Origin: JBFMFH01 sp040752275
GTDB lineage: Bacteria > Acidobacteriota > Vicinamibacteria > Vicinamibacterales > JAKQTR01
DNA: 64,000 nt
NCBI GenBank assembly: GCA_040752275.1
Contig: JBFMFH010000111.1
Location: 108,832-172,831 of the forward strand
Direction of reading: 5' to 3'
Positions 1 through 8,311 of the stretch are shown piece after piece. Below the pieces are notes generated by a model, which was not told the origin of the DNA, searched no databases, and saw nothing but the letters and a program-made list of their open reading frames with translations. The first letter of the stretch is position 1; each line of letters begins with the position of its first letter. Made by a program: the position numbers and the translations under genes.

Positions 1-482
1 CGATGCCCCTTGGAATCCTCGATCGGGTCGAAATTCCAGGCGAAGCGCCGGGCGCGTGCGAACGTGTGCACAGGCGTCGTCATCCGGCGCACGAGACGTT
101 CGCTCGCATCGCGGATACGCGGATCCAGGTCGGCAGCATCCCACACCTCGAACACCACGTCCCCGCCCTGGTTGGTTGAATCCAGCGTCAGCGGATACAC
201 CGACAGCCCCGAGAACCCGGGCGCACCCATCCTGAAGGTCTGGAACATCCCGCTGGACGCCGACTTCGCCGCCGCTGTGTTGAATGGAATGATGTTGGGG
301 AAAGCGGATGGGAGCCCGACCGGCTGCCAGAAGAGCAGGTACGCCTCGGCGGCGAGGATGAAGATGAACCCGCCGAGTGCCAAGCGTCCGGCCGGGCGAA
401 GCCAGACGCCGCGCCAGTTCTGCAGGAGCGCCAGCGCTCTGTTACGCCAAGAAGGAGCGCGCCAGGCGAATCGTGTCGACAT
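1..482 (-). CDS. Membrane-anchored protein of unknown function, N-terminal part
   Basis: An open frame of 160 full codons runs from an ATG at 482 to the window edge without a stop, so the gene continues below base 1. It overlaps the end of the coiled-coil gene before it by 41 bases. The first 32 residues are basic, residues about 33-52 form one hydrophobic segment (GGFIFILAAEAYLLFW region), and the rest looks extracytoplasmic and globular, ending in a polar stretch (NFDPIEDSKGH). I do not recognise the family. The basic lead followed by one membrane segment suggests an inner-membrane protein with its bulk outside the cytoplasm. By position it belongs to the same polysaccharide operon. The alternative is a start further downstream at one of several CTG or TTG codons. 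Confidence 0.6.
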   Translation of the reverse strand, partial: MSTRFAWRAPSWRNRALALLQNWRGVWLRPAGRLALGGFIFILAAEAYLLFWQPVGLPSAFPNIIPFNTAAAKSASSGMFQTFRMGAPGFSGLSVYPLTLDSTNQGGDVVFEVWDAADLDPRIRDASERLVRRMTTPVHTFARARRFAWNFDPIEDSKGH

Positions 483-1518
483 CGTATGCTTCGTAGGCCT
501 TCCCGGTCGAGGCCTGCTGTCCGACAAACGCCGGACGCTCGCCGAAGTCCGGCGGACGAACGTCCCGGAGCCGGTCGAAGTAGAGGTGCTCCAGATACAC
601 GCCGTTGGGCTCGTCGACCTGTCGGTAGGCATCCAGCAGTCGGTCTTCGAAGACCTGGAGCCCGCATCTGAAGAACACGGTGTTGGCCTTCGGCTTCTGT
701 CCCGGTTTGCCGATCTTCCTGAAGAAAGCCTCGGCGCTCGTCGTGAGCTCGCTCACGAGATCGAAGTTGCGGACGAACACACGGCCCGAAATCTTGTAGA
801 ACGTCTCGCCCATTCGGAGCAGCCGGCTGTGGGCGAACACGTGCTCCAGGATCTCGCCGTCGCCGTATCCCTTGCCCCGCTGCGCCGCATGTGTGTTGCC
901 GTCGAAGACCAGCACCTCGACTTCCTTGCCGGCGGCCTCCAGGAATCGAACGATCCTCGAGAAGTCGAAGCCGGTATTGCTGTTCTCGGCGAGAACAACG
1001 CGACGCACGCGCTTCGGCTGCGCCCACGACACGAGGGCGCAGAGGTAGTGAAGGGTTCGTTCGTGCTCGTCGCGGATCACCAGGTACGGAGTGGCGGCCG
1101 CCGTGAACGTCGCCGTCATGACCAGCGTCTCGTCCCCAGACGAGACGACCCGCACCGTTCCGGAGCCTGATGTCGCCTTCAGCTCCTCGGCCATCGCGCG
1201 GCCGCGGAGGCGCTGCGCCGCCACCCTTGCCGACGACACCTGCTGCTCGAGGGTCTCGGCGCGAGTCTTCCAAGCCGCCGATCCGGACTCCGCTTCCACC
1301 AGCCGGAGCTTGAGTGCTTCCACTTCCCGCTCGAATCCGTCTGCTCTGGCTCTCGCCTCCTTCAGCTTGGCTCGGACGTCCGCCAGCTGACTCTTCAGCG
1401 CGGCGGCCCGCGCGCCAGCGGTCCCAAGACGCCCGGTCAGCATGTGCACCGACCTGGCAGACGCAAGCCCGAAGACGGCGAGCAGCTTTGTGAAGGCCGA
1501 TCGGAGACCTGCTGTCAT
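442..1518 (-). CDS. Coiled-coil protein with a C-terminal globular domain typical of polysaccharide loci
   Basis: The protein has 358 residues and an ATG start. Residues about 38-110 are rich in Ala, Lys, Glu, Arg and Leu with heptad-like spacing and should form a coiled coil. Residues about 120-350 form a globular domain with the segments RRVVLAENSNTGFDFSRI, GKGYGDGEILEHVF and ETFYKISGRVFVRNFD. The 'FYKISGR' motif preceded by 'KGYG' resembles uncharacterised proteins found in capsule and O-antigen clusters that are suspected to be nucleotide-sugar-dependent transferases; that is family memory, not a demonstrated activity. The coiled coil could be a spacer or could make it oligomerise, as in chain-length-measuring proteins. 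No signal peptide is visible, so it is probably cytoplasmic. Confidence 0.65.
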   Translation of the reverse strand: MTAGLRSAFTKLLAVFGLASARSVHMLTGRLGTAGARAAALKSQLADVRAKLKEARARADGFEREVEALKLRLVEAESGSAAWKTRAETLEQQVSSARVAAQRLRGRAMAEELKATSGSGTVRVVSSGDETLVMTATFTAAATPYLVIRDEHERTLHYLCALVSWAQPKRVRRVVLAENSNTGFDFSRIVRFLEAAGKEVEVLVFDGNTHAAQRGKGYGDGEILEHVFAHSRLLRMGETFYKISGRVFVRNFDLVSELTTSAEAFFRKIGKPGQKPKANTVFFRCGLQVFEDRLLDAYRQVDEPNGVYLEHLYFDRLRDVRPPDFGERPAFVGQQASTGKAYEAYDVDTIRLARSFLA

Positions 1519-1600
1519 CGGAATGGACGCCGCGCGCTGTCAGGCTTGCCCAACACAACGGCAGGCCCGGTCACGAGGAACGCGAGCCGGCGCGTGTGAC

Positions 1601-3355
1601 CTACCGCTCAGCCAACACGCGAACGGTCCCGAATCTTCGAATCTCTTTGTATCTTCGGGCAATGTAGTCGTCCAGCAGCGTCACGCCACTCGGAACGCTC
1701 GACAGGTTGGGCTCCTCGACGTCGTCCCAGCGATCATCAAGAATCAGCAGCCGTGGAGGATTTCCCTGCATCTCTGCAACGATCTGCCGCTGTATGCGGC
1801 TTTCCGTCTGGACGCCTGGATGTAGTTCGTACCACTTCGTCACGGGCCGGCGTTCCACAAGAAAGTAGAACGCGACCGCGTTGACGAAGATCTTGTCGTG
1901 GCGTCCGACTCCCACGTAGATGCGATCACCTTCCCGAGTTGTCTCCTTGACGAAGAGAGCAGCACGAACGTAGTCCGGATCGGCTCTGCCGCACGTCAAT
2001 CTCGGCAAGACCGGGTCGCTGCACGCAGAAGCCAGGACGGACTTCCCGCTGCCGAGGTCCTGGAGCCCGGTTCCCACGTCGCGGATTCCTGGCGCGCTCG
2101 CCACGCCCAGGATGGCAACGAGGAATAATGACCCGCCCATCACCGCAGTCTTCTGAACGCCGCCCTTCTGGCTCACTTGTGAGATGGACCACGCCAGGAG
2201 AAGAACGGAGAGGACGATCGCCGGCGCCATGTGGAGTGGAGAGACCCGGACAAGGCCCTTCGCGGCGAACAGCACGCTGGTTGCCCCTGTGAGGAGGACG
2301 AGGAACGAGCCGTCATCAACCGCTCTCGTTGGCTCAACGCCGCGCGCGCTGTGCGCGCCGGGTCTCCGCGCCCAGACAGCCGCCGCCAAGGCGCTGGCGC
2401 CGAATGGAACGTAGACGCTGAAGAGCCCCACATTGTCCAAGTTCTGGATCGACGACCTCAGGGCATCGACTCCTGGCCATGGCAGCGAGCGCACGCGGGG
2501 ATAGACGAAGAACGGAATGCGTACCAGGTTCTCCCACAGATCCGGGGCTGGAATGCTGACCAGCAGGACGGCGCTCACAGGCAATACGACTGTCGCGACC
2601 CCAGCGACGTAGTACCCGATCGCCCCGCCCGCTGAGAGAAGCGCGCGGCGCACCTGGCCGGGCGGACTCGCCGTCGCGAATTGAACCAGTGTTGTCGTCG
2701 CCGCCGCCAGTACGCAGGCAACGCCAAGGTCGTGCCTGAAGCAGGCCGCGAGACCAGTCGTCACGCCGGCGGCGATCAGGAAGCACCTGCGCCCGGCCAT
2801 TCCCTGTTCCAGCAGTGACATGGCCAACAGCGCGAGGGCCAGAGCCGGGAATATCGGGAATGCGTCGTCCTTGGCTCCGATCAAGATGCCCAACGTGAGT
2901 GTCGCGCCGGCCAGGGCCAGCAGGCCCCCTGACGTGCGCCTGACTCCTGCATAGATGGCGAGCACGATCGCGGACTTCGAGACGATTCCAATGGCACGCG
3001 CAACGATGGGTACCGCTCCGAAGACGTTGAACAGCCAGGCCGTCAGATAGAACTGACCGGGTCCGTACATCGTCCAGAAGTCCCGGTATGGGAGCTTCCC
3101 GGCACGGATGGAATCGGCGCCGACGAGGATGATCCCTTCGTCATACAGGTTGACGCCTGGACCATACGCGAGCAGTTGCGCAATCAGGGCGAATCCGAAG
3201 ACCAGGGCATGGACATGCCACTGATCGGCCGAACTGGTCGCGCCTGTCCTCTTCTCAGGAATCGGCACGCTGTCGCCGTCGCGTCCACATCCAGCCGTCG
3301 TCGGCCGCCTCCTTGGACGGGGCCGCTGGTGTCCTCCTGAAGCGGCGTCAGGCAT
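1601..3355 (-). CDS. Multi-pass membrane glycosyltransferase-like protein (GT39/ArnT-like)
   Basis: The protein has 584 residues with about ten hydrophobic segments and a C-terminal soluble tail from about residue 450. The first membrane segment is followed by NLYDEG and then a loop with KLPYRDFWTMYGPGQFY. An acidic pair in the first outer loop is the hallmark of GT-C enzymes such as PMT and ArnT, which take sugar from a polyprenyl-phosphate donor and act on the periplasmic side. I chose the ATG at 3355, which overlaps the previous stop by eight bases; a TTG at 3364 is possible. The polyprenyl-phosphate-sugar donor could come from the GT2 at 12878-13867. Donor and acceptor cannot be read from the sequence. 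Confidence 0.65.
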   Translation of the reverse strand: MPDAASGGHQRPRPRRRPTTAGCGRDGDSVPIPEKRTGATSSADQWHVHALVFGFALIAQLLAYGPGVNLYDEGIILVGADSIRAGKLPYRDFWTMYGPGQFYLTAWLFNVFGAVPIVARAIGIVSKSAIVLAIYAGVRRTSGGLLALAGATLTLGILIGAKDDAFPIFPALALALLAMSLLEQGMAGRRCFLIAAGVTTGLAACFRHDLGVACVLAAATTTLVQFATASPPGQVRRALLSAGGAIGYYVAGVATVVLPVSAVLLVSIPAPDLWENLVRIPFFVYPRVRSLPWPGVDALRSSIQNLDNVGLFSVYVPFGASALAAAVWARRPGAHSARGVEPTRAVDDGSFLVLLTGATSVLFAAKGLVRVSPLHMAPAIVLSVLLLAWSISQVSQKGGVQKTAVMGGSLFLVAILGVASAPGIRDVGTGLQDLGSGKSVLASACSDPVLPRLTCGRADPDYVRAALFVKETTREGDRIYVGVGRHDKIFVNAVAFYFLVERRPVTKWYELHPGVQTESRIQRQIVAEMQGNPPRLLILDDRWDDVEEPNLSSVPSGVTLLDDYIARRYKEIRRFGTVRVLAER

Positions 3356-6300
3356 ACGCCCCAAGGAACACGGTCGTCCAGCCCACCAGATCGAAGAGCG
3401 CGAGCAGGGTCAGCAGCCCCACTCCCACGATGTGCCAGTGCCTCTCTGGCCACCAGGTGCTCAGACCTATCCACAGGAGCACGCTCAACGGCCCCAGCAC
3501 GGGGAAGAGATAACGTCCCTGGGCCATGATGTGCCACAGGAAGTACGACCCGAAGATGCCCGCTACCTGGACGGCGGCGAGCGCCGTCGCAACCAGCAGG
3601 ATCGGCCTGCGCGCACGATCTCGAAAGAGGCCGAAGACGACGCCGGCGCACGCAACGACGACGAGCGTGTTCATCGCGTTGAGCCAGGGGCGGGGGGCAG
3701 GGAATCTCAACCACCCCGCGATCAGCCACGAAGAATCCACCAGCGCCTTCAGGAAGCGCAGTAGAAACTCCAGCGACAAGTCCAGCCCTGCTCCAACGGG
3801 CAACACCGCCGCTCTCACTGCCGCTTCCACTCGATCGACCTCATCGGGGGCGAGGAGCCAGACCGCTGCCGGAATCCCCATCGCAACGAGCACCGCGGCG
3901 CTGACAGAGAGCGCGCGGATCACCGATCGACGTCCCGCGACGACCACTGCGATGAGGGACACGATGGCAGCCATCGGTAGGTGGAGGGCCCCTATGCGCC
4001 GCAGTCCCGAGCTGAGCACTGCAGCCATCCACACACCAGCCACAGATGAGAACGACTGTTGCTGGCCCAGAAGGCGCGCCGCCTGCCACCAGAGGAAGGC
4101 ACCGCAGAGGTTCACGAAGGCGTCTGGCCCTGCCGTCGTTGACACGATCAAGAACTGCGGCAATAGCGCGAGCATGCCAGTCACGACCAGTGCGGACACC
4201 GGCTCGAGACATGCCTCCGCGGCCATCCAGCAACAGTAGACCGTCAACGCCCCGGCGATGGCTGAACAGATGCGCAGCAGCAGCAGTGCGCCTTCAGCGT
4301 CCACAGGCCCGATCCAGCCGAGCACCGCGCCCAGGACAAGATAGTACAGTCGTCCTCCACCGTGTTCCACCGACTTGACGACGCTGTCGCTCTCCTTGTC
4401 CGAGAATCCAGACGGCAGTGGGTTGGGAGTCGATCGGCTGTAGTACTGCCACCACCCATGCTTGGCCATGGAGCGGATGATATCGCGCTGTGCGCCGGCT
4501 GCCGCGGCCGGGCTCGAGACCGAGGACTGCGTGAGGACCGCCGCGACGTGCTGCGGCTCGTCGGGATTCTGCCACGGAGGGATCACGGCGAGGGAGAGCA
4601 GCTCCCTGCAGAGGAAAATGATGAAGACGAGCGTGGCGGGACTCCGGAGCAGCGTCCTCAGTCGGCCTCGCCAGTATTCGTTCGTGCGGGCGGGACGGTC
4701 TCTGTCGACCTCAACAACCTCCCGCCGCAATTCGGGCCGCATCGAGGATGAGCCGGCAGATCGCGTCGCCGTGGTCTGTGTCCTGGCCCTTCCGACTGCG
4801 CCTCCCGTGCCCGGCTCGAGCGGCATCTTCCCAGCCATCTCGTGCGGTGACGCGAGGAGTTCATCGTACAGACCGGCAGCGTCCCGCAATAGCCGGTCCA
4901 TGTGGAATCGGGAGAGCACCGCCGCCCTGGCACGCTCGCCCATGCTGCGTCGTCGGTCAGGTGACGCGGCCAGGTCCAGGACGGCGTTCGCGAGCGCAGG
5001 CGCCGATCCGAAGGCCGCGAGCGCGCCGACCTCAGCGCTCGTGATCACGTCTCCAACGCCGCCGACATCGGTGCTGACGCCAACGACGCCTGACGCCATG
5101 GCTTCGATGAGCGCGACCGGCGTCCCTTCATTGCGCGACGTGAGCACGAACACGTCCGTTGCGCCGTAGATCGTCGTCAGGTCGGAGCGCCAACCAAGGA
5201 ATCTCACCCGCTCGCCCAGCTTGAGTTCGCGAGCGAGGGTCTCAAGGCGCTCGCGAAGTTCTCCGTCGCCGGCAATGAGGAACAGCATGTCCGGCCGGTG
5301 GGTGGCGACGAAGGCCGCCATTTCCAAGAAGAGGTCGTGCTGTTTGATCTCCGTGAGCCTGCCGACCGTCGTGACGACGAGCATGCCCTCGGGAATGCCG
5401 AGGGCAAGCCTCGCACGCCCGCGTGCCTCGTCGTCGATCGCCGCGAAGGGAGAGAGATCGAAACCGAGGGGAATCACGCGAACCTGGCCGGGACGAGCGA
5501 TGCGGTACGTCTGCAGGTCTTCCTCCACGCGCGGGGAGATTGCGACCAGCGCGTCGGTGCGCCCGGCAAGCCACCGCTCGATGGCAATGAAGACGCTCGT
5601 CGAGGCGCTGCCGAAGTAGCCCTCGAACACGTGCCCGTGGTACGTGTGGACCAGCCTGGCCGCCTTGAGTCGGCCGAACGTCTCGTTGTAGGCAACGGCT
5701 GCAAGCCGGCCGATCGCCCCGGCCTTCGCCGTGTGCGTGTGCACGATGTCGGGACGGAACCGGCACATGGCGCGGAAGATCTGCCAGGCCCCGCGCAGAT
5801 CCTGGAGAGGGGACACCGCCCGCCCCATCGTGGGGACGGCCTCCGCTCTGGCGTCCGGCGCGAGGAGATACCGCATGTCGCCTTCTCCCGGCGACAGGCG
5901 GCCGTGCATCAGAAGCGTGTCGTAGCCGAAGGGTCCCAGCCGCTGAGACAGGCTGGCCGCCTGGATGGCGGGCCCGCCGATGTTCAGTCTGGTGATGACG
6001 CGGATGACCCGGCGATTGCTCTTCGTCTGCGCTACGCCGTGCTCCTCACCCGCACGTGTGGCTCCGGAGCGGACGCGACGGCCGACGACCCGGCTCGTCA
6101 ACCGGAACGACTCACGAGATCCCTTGAGCAGGAGGAACAGGAGAACGGCGTACACGAGGAACGCCGACCGCGGATAGTCGCTGGACCTCAATACGTACAG
6201 GACTGCCAGGTGCGCAGCCACGACGCCGAGCAGGACCGCCTTGCCAAATGTGGTGGCGTCGGCCTGTGCGAACAGCCCGTCTCTGCCGCGATAGGTGCCG

Positions 6301-7556
6301 GCGGCGAACAGCGCCACCACCTGGGCAGCCAGCACGAGCGGAAGGGACGTGAGGAAATAGCGAAACATCCCCAGGAACTGCGGATCTGGGTACCTCAGGC
6401 GGTACGCGAGATAGTACGCGCCGAGCACCAGGCAGGCGTCGAACAGCACCTCCACGGCACGGTACTTGTAGAACGCCTCCGTCGCGAACGGCGTGATGCG
6501 TCGCTGGCTTCGCGGAATGCTGGGCTCGTCCCGCACGCCGAGGCCGGAGAGCACCGCCGCGACAATCGCCGTGACGATCGACGCCGCAGCAACGACGTGT
6601 GCCGCGCAGCTCGCGGCGAACAGCCGGACCCACACGACGACCGCCATCACGAAGGCACCTAACAACCAGAGCACCAGCACCGCTTCCCGCCGGGACGGCG
6701 TGATGCCGAGAACCCGGTGCGGCGCTCGCTCGCGCTGGGCCGCCGGGAGGCGTCCGACGCTGGCCCTCCAGAATGTGTGCAGCCCGGAGTCGACCACGGG
6801 GATCAGGAGCACGGCGAGGATGGGCAGCAGCACCACCGGGAGGAGGTGCAGCCGGCCACCCGCCGGGTTCGGCAGTCCCTCCGGCGACGCTCCGGGCTCC
6901 AGCACGAGCACGGCGAGATTCAGGCCGAGGAATAGCCCTCCGCTGTCGCCCAGGAAGATCGAGGCAGGGTGGGTGTTGTAGACCAGGAGACCCGCCACGG
7001 CGCCCAGCAGGATTGCGGCGTGACGCAAGGTCACGAAGTCCCGCGTTCCCGGGCTCGCAGCGGACAGCAGGATCATCGTCCCCGCACACACGGAGAACGT
7101 GACGCCTCCGCAGAGACCGTCCATGCTGTCCAGCCTGTTCACGGCATTGGTCACGCCGATGATCCAGAGGACGGTCAGGAAACTGTCGAACGTCACGGAG
7201 TGCGTCAGCTCCAGACGGTATTGGAAGAGCAGGAAAACCGATGCCAGCGCCACCTGGGCCGCGAGCTTTGTCGTCGGCTGCAGACCGAGGGTGTCGTCCG
7301 CCAGGCCGACCAGGAAGATCAGGAGGCCGCAGGCGAGCACCGCAGGCTGGCTGCCGGGGCCATTGAACATGGCGGAGCACGCGAGAACCGCGATGGCCAC
7401 ACCCACGCCGCCAAACAGCGCGGTCGGGGGACGCATCCCGCGGTCGTCAGGATGCTCGACGACAGTGCCGAGCTCCCTGGCAACCGCCCGCACGAGGGGC
7501 ATGAGCGCCATCGAAGCGCCGAAGGAGACCAGGAAGGGCATGAGCCAAGTTGGCAT
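3348..7556 (-). CDS. Three-part fusion: WecA/MraY-like initiator, GT4 glycosyltransferase and DUF2142-like membrane domain
   Basis: One uninterrupted frame of 1402 residues from the ATG at 7556. Residues about 1-345 are a polyprenyl-phosphate sugar-phosphate transferase of the WecA/MraY type, with the expected GLADD, NRLDSMDGL and FLGDSGG motifs between membrane helices. Residues about 355-490 add four more helices resembling the membrane part of CapD/FlaA1 proteins. Residues about 515-900 are a GT4 enzyme with TRLNIGGP, a HTHTAKAG segment and NEGTPVALIEAMASG. After a polar linker, residues about 965-1402 form a multi-pass domain with PPWQNPDEPQH, as in DUF2142 proteins. No methionine codon occurs between the last CapD-like helix and a point well inside GT4, so that join is hard to explain as two genes. 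The last part could also start separately, for example at an ATG near 4742 or 4826. Confidence 0.85.
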   Translation of the reverse strand: MPTWLMPFLVSFGASMALMPLVRAVARELGTVVEHPDDRGMRPPTALFGGVGVAIAVLACSAMFNGPGSQPAVLACGLLIFLVGLADDTLGLQPTTKLAAQVALASVFLLFQYRLELTHSVTFDSFLTVLWIIGVTNAVNRLDSMDGLCGGVTFSVCAGTMILLSAASPGTRDFVTLRHAAILLGAVAGLLVYNTHPASIFLGDSGGLFLGLNLAVLVLEPGASPEGLPNPAGGRLHLLPVVLLPILAVLLIPVVDSGLHTFWRASVGRLPAAQRERAPHRVLGITPSRREAVLVLWLLGAFVMAVVVWVRLFAASCAAHVVAAASIVTAIVAAVLSGLGVRDEPSIPRSQRRITPFATEAFYKYRAVEVLFDACLVLGAYYLAYRLRYPDPQFLGMFRYFLTSLPLVLAAQVVALFAAGTYRGRDGLFAQADATTFGKAVLLGVVAAHLAVLYVLRSSDYPRSAFLVYAVLLFLLLKGSRESFRLTSRVVGRRVRSGATRAGEEHGVAQTKSNRRVIRVITRLNIGGPAIQAASLSQRLGPFGYDTLLMHGRLSPGEGDMRYLLAPDARAEAVPTMGRAVSPLQDLRGAWQIFRAMCRFRPDIVHTHTAKAGAIGRLAAVAYNETFGRLKAARLVHTYHGHVFEGYFGSASTSVFIAIERWLAGRTDALVAISPRVEEDLQTYRIARPGQVRVIPLGFDLSPFAAIDDEARGRARLALGIPEGMLVVTTVGRLTEIKQHDLFLEMAAFVATHRPDMLFLIAGDGELRERLETLARELKLGERVRFLGWRSDLTTIYGATDVFVLTSRNEGTPVALIEAMASGVVGVSTDVGGVGDVITSAEVGALAAFGSAPALANAVLDLAASPDRRRSMGERARAAVLSRFHMDRLLRDAAGLYDELLASPHEMAGKMPLEPGTGGAVGRARTQTTATRSAGSSSMRPELRREVVEVDRDRPARTNEYWRGRLRTLLRSPATLVFIIFLCRELLSLAVIPPWQNPDEPQHVAAVLTQSSVSSPAAAAGAQRDIIRSMAKHGWWQYYSRSTPNPLPSGFSDKESDSVVKSVEHGGGRLYYLVLGAVLGWIGPVDAEGALLLLRICSAIAGALTVYCCWMAAEACLEPVSALVVTGMLALLPQFLIVSTTAGPDAFVNLCGAFLWWQAARLLGQQQSFSSVAGVWMAAVLSSGLRRIGALHLPMAAIVSLIAVVVAGRRSVIRALSVSAAVLVAMGIPAAVWLLAPDEVDRVEAAVRAAVLPVGAGLDLSLEFLLRFLKALVDSSWLIAGWLRFPAPRPWLNAMNTLVVVACAGVVFGLFRDRARRPILLVATALAAVQVAGIFGSYFLWHIMAQGRYLFPVLGPLSVLLWIGLSTWWPERHWHIVGVGLLTLLALFDLVGWTTVFLGAYA

Positions 7557-7573
7557 GGGCGTCGTGCCTGTGA

Positions 7574-8305
7574 CTATCGTCGGAAGAAGAGCCTCGCGAG
7601 CTCCTGGCGCAGCCTGGGCCACACCCGCTGGGACTCCATTCGACGAAAGACGGGACTCACTTCGTGGAGGCGATGGAAGTGCTCGGCGTATGGCACGTCG
7701 TCGATCATGATCCCGGCGCCGGCATCGTGGATGATGCCCGGGTCAGCCACGAGGTCGTCGATGCTCGCCAGTCTCCCTGACCGAGCCCGGAACACGATCC
7801 GGTTGGTGATGTCGAGCACCACGACCCGGTCGTCCAGCCGGACGAGCGTCAATTGCACCGCCAGCCGCTTCGGGTTCTTGCCGACGCCGACGACGGTGGC
7901 CGGCATGCCATCGTAGCTTGCGAGCGCCGCCAGGGCCTCTGCGCGTTGGTCGGGCGCCCCGTAGTGACGCACGAAGATGTGAAACACGTGGTCGTCGATC
8001 ACCGGGAGACCCGGTGGCACCGGATGGATGTTCGCCGTGACCCAGTCGTACATGCGCAGAAGACGCTGTTCCGGGAGTTCGGCTTCGCCGGCAACCTCGC
8101 GGGTCAGGCGTCGCATCTGGAGGTCCCGATCGATGAAGTCGATCATCTTCTCGCCGAGCGTCAACCGCTTCACCGTGACACGGTAGTCGACCCCGACCGC
8201 CGTCGTCACCGGCCAGCAGGCGATCAAGGCCAGGGCGACCGGGACGGCCGCCATCGCCGTCCGCCACAGGACTCGCCGCCGCCGATCGGAGAGCTTCGGC
8301 CCCAT
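7574..8305 (-). CDS. Membrane-anchored transglutaminase-like protein, catalytic cysteine apparently missing
   Basis: The protein has 243 residues with a basic N-terminus and one hydrophobic segment (about residues 15-35), then a soluble domain. The middle part, RLLRMYDWVTANI followed by GAPDQRAEALAALASYDGMPATVV, has the helix pattern of bacterial transglutaminase-like domains. In active members a cysteine opens the 'alphabet' helix (GxCxDxA); here that place reads APDQRAE, with no cysteine. It therefore looks like a degenerate, probably non-catalytic member. It sits six bases downstream of the O-antigen-ligase-like gene and just upstream of the WecA-like fusion, so a structural or accessory role in glycan assembly is plausible. 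The fold call is from pattern only. Confidence 0.6.
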   Translation of the reverse strand: MGPKLSDRRRRVLWRTAMAAVPVALALIACWPVTTAVGVDYRVTVKRLTLGEKMIDFIDRDLQMRRLTREVAGEAELPEQRLLRMYDWVTANIHPVPPGLPVIDDHVFHIFVRHYGAPDQRAEALAALASYDGMPATVVGVGKNPKRLAVQLTLVRLDDRVVVLDITNRIVFRARSGRLASIDDLVADPGIIHDAGAGIMIDDVPYAEHFHRLHEVSPVFRRMESQRVWPRLRQELARLFFRR

Positions 8306-8311
8306 CTCGCC

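Noticed and set aside
188..1558. Minus-strand frame of 456 codons overlapping the coiled-coil gene
   Set aside because: Arg/Gly/Ser-rich shadow in another frame of the gene at 442-1518 and the partial gene at 1-482; no domain signal.
6100..7380. A second minus-strand frame inside the WecA-like region
   Set aside because: Lies in another frame of the fusion gene; Arg/Gly/Pro-rich without motifs, while the main frame has all transferase motifs and membrane helices.
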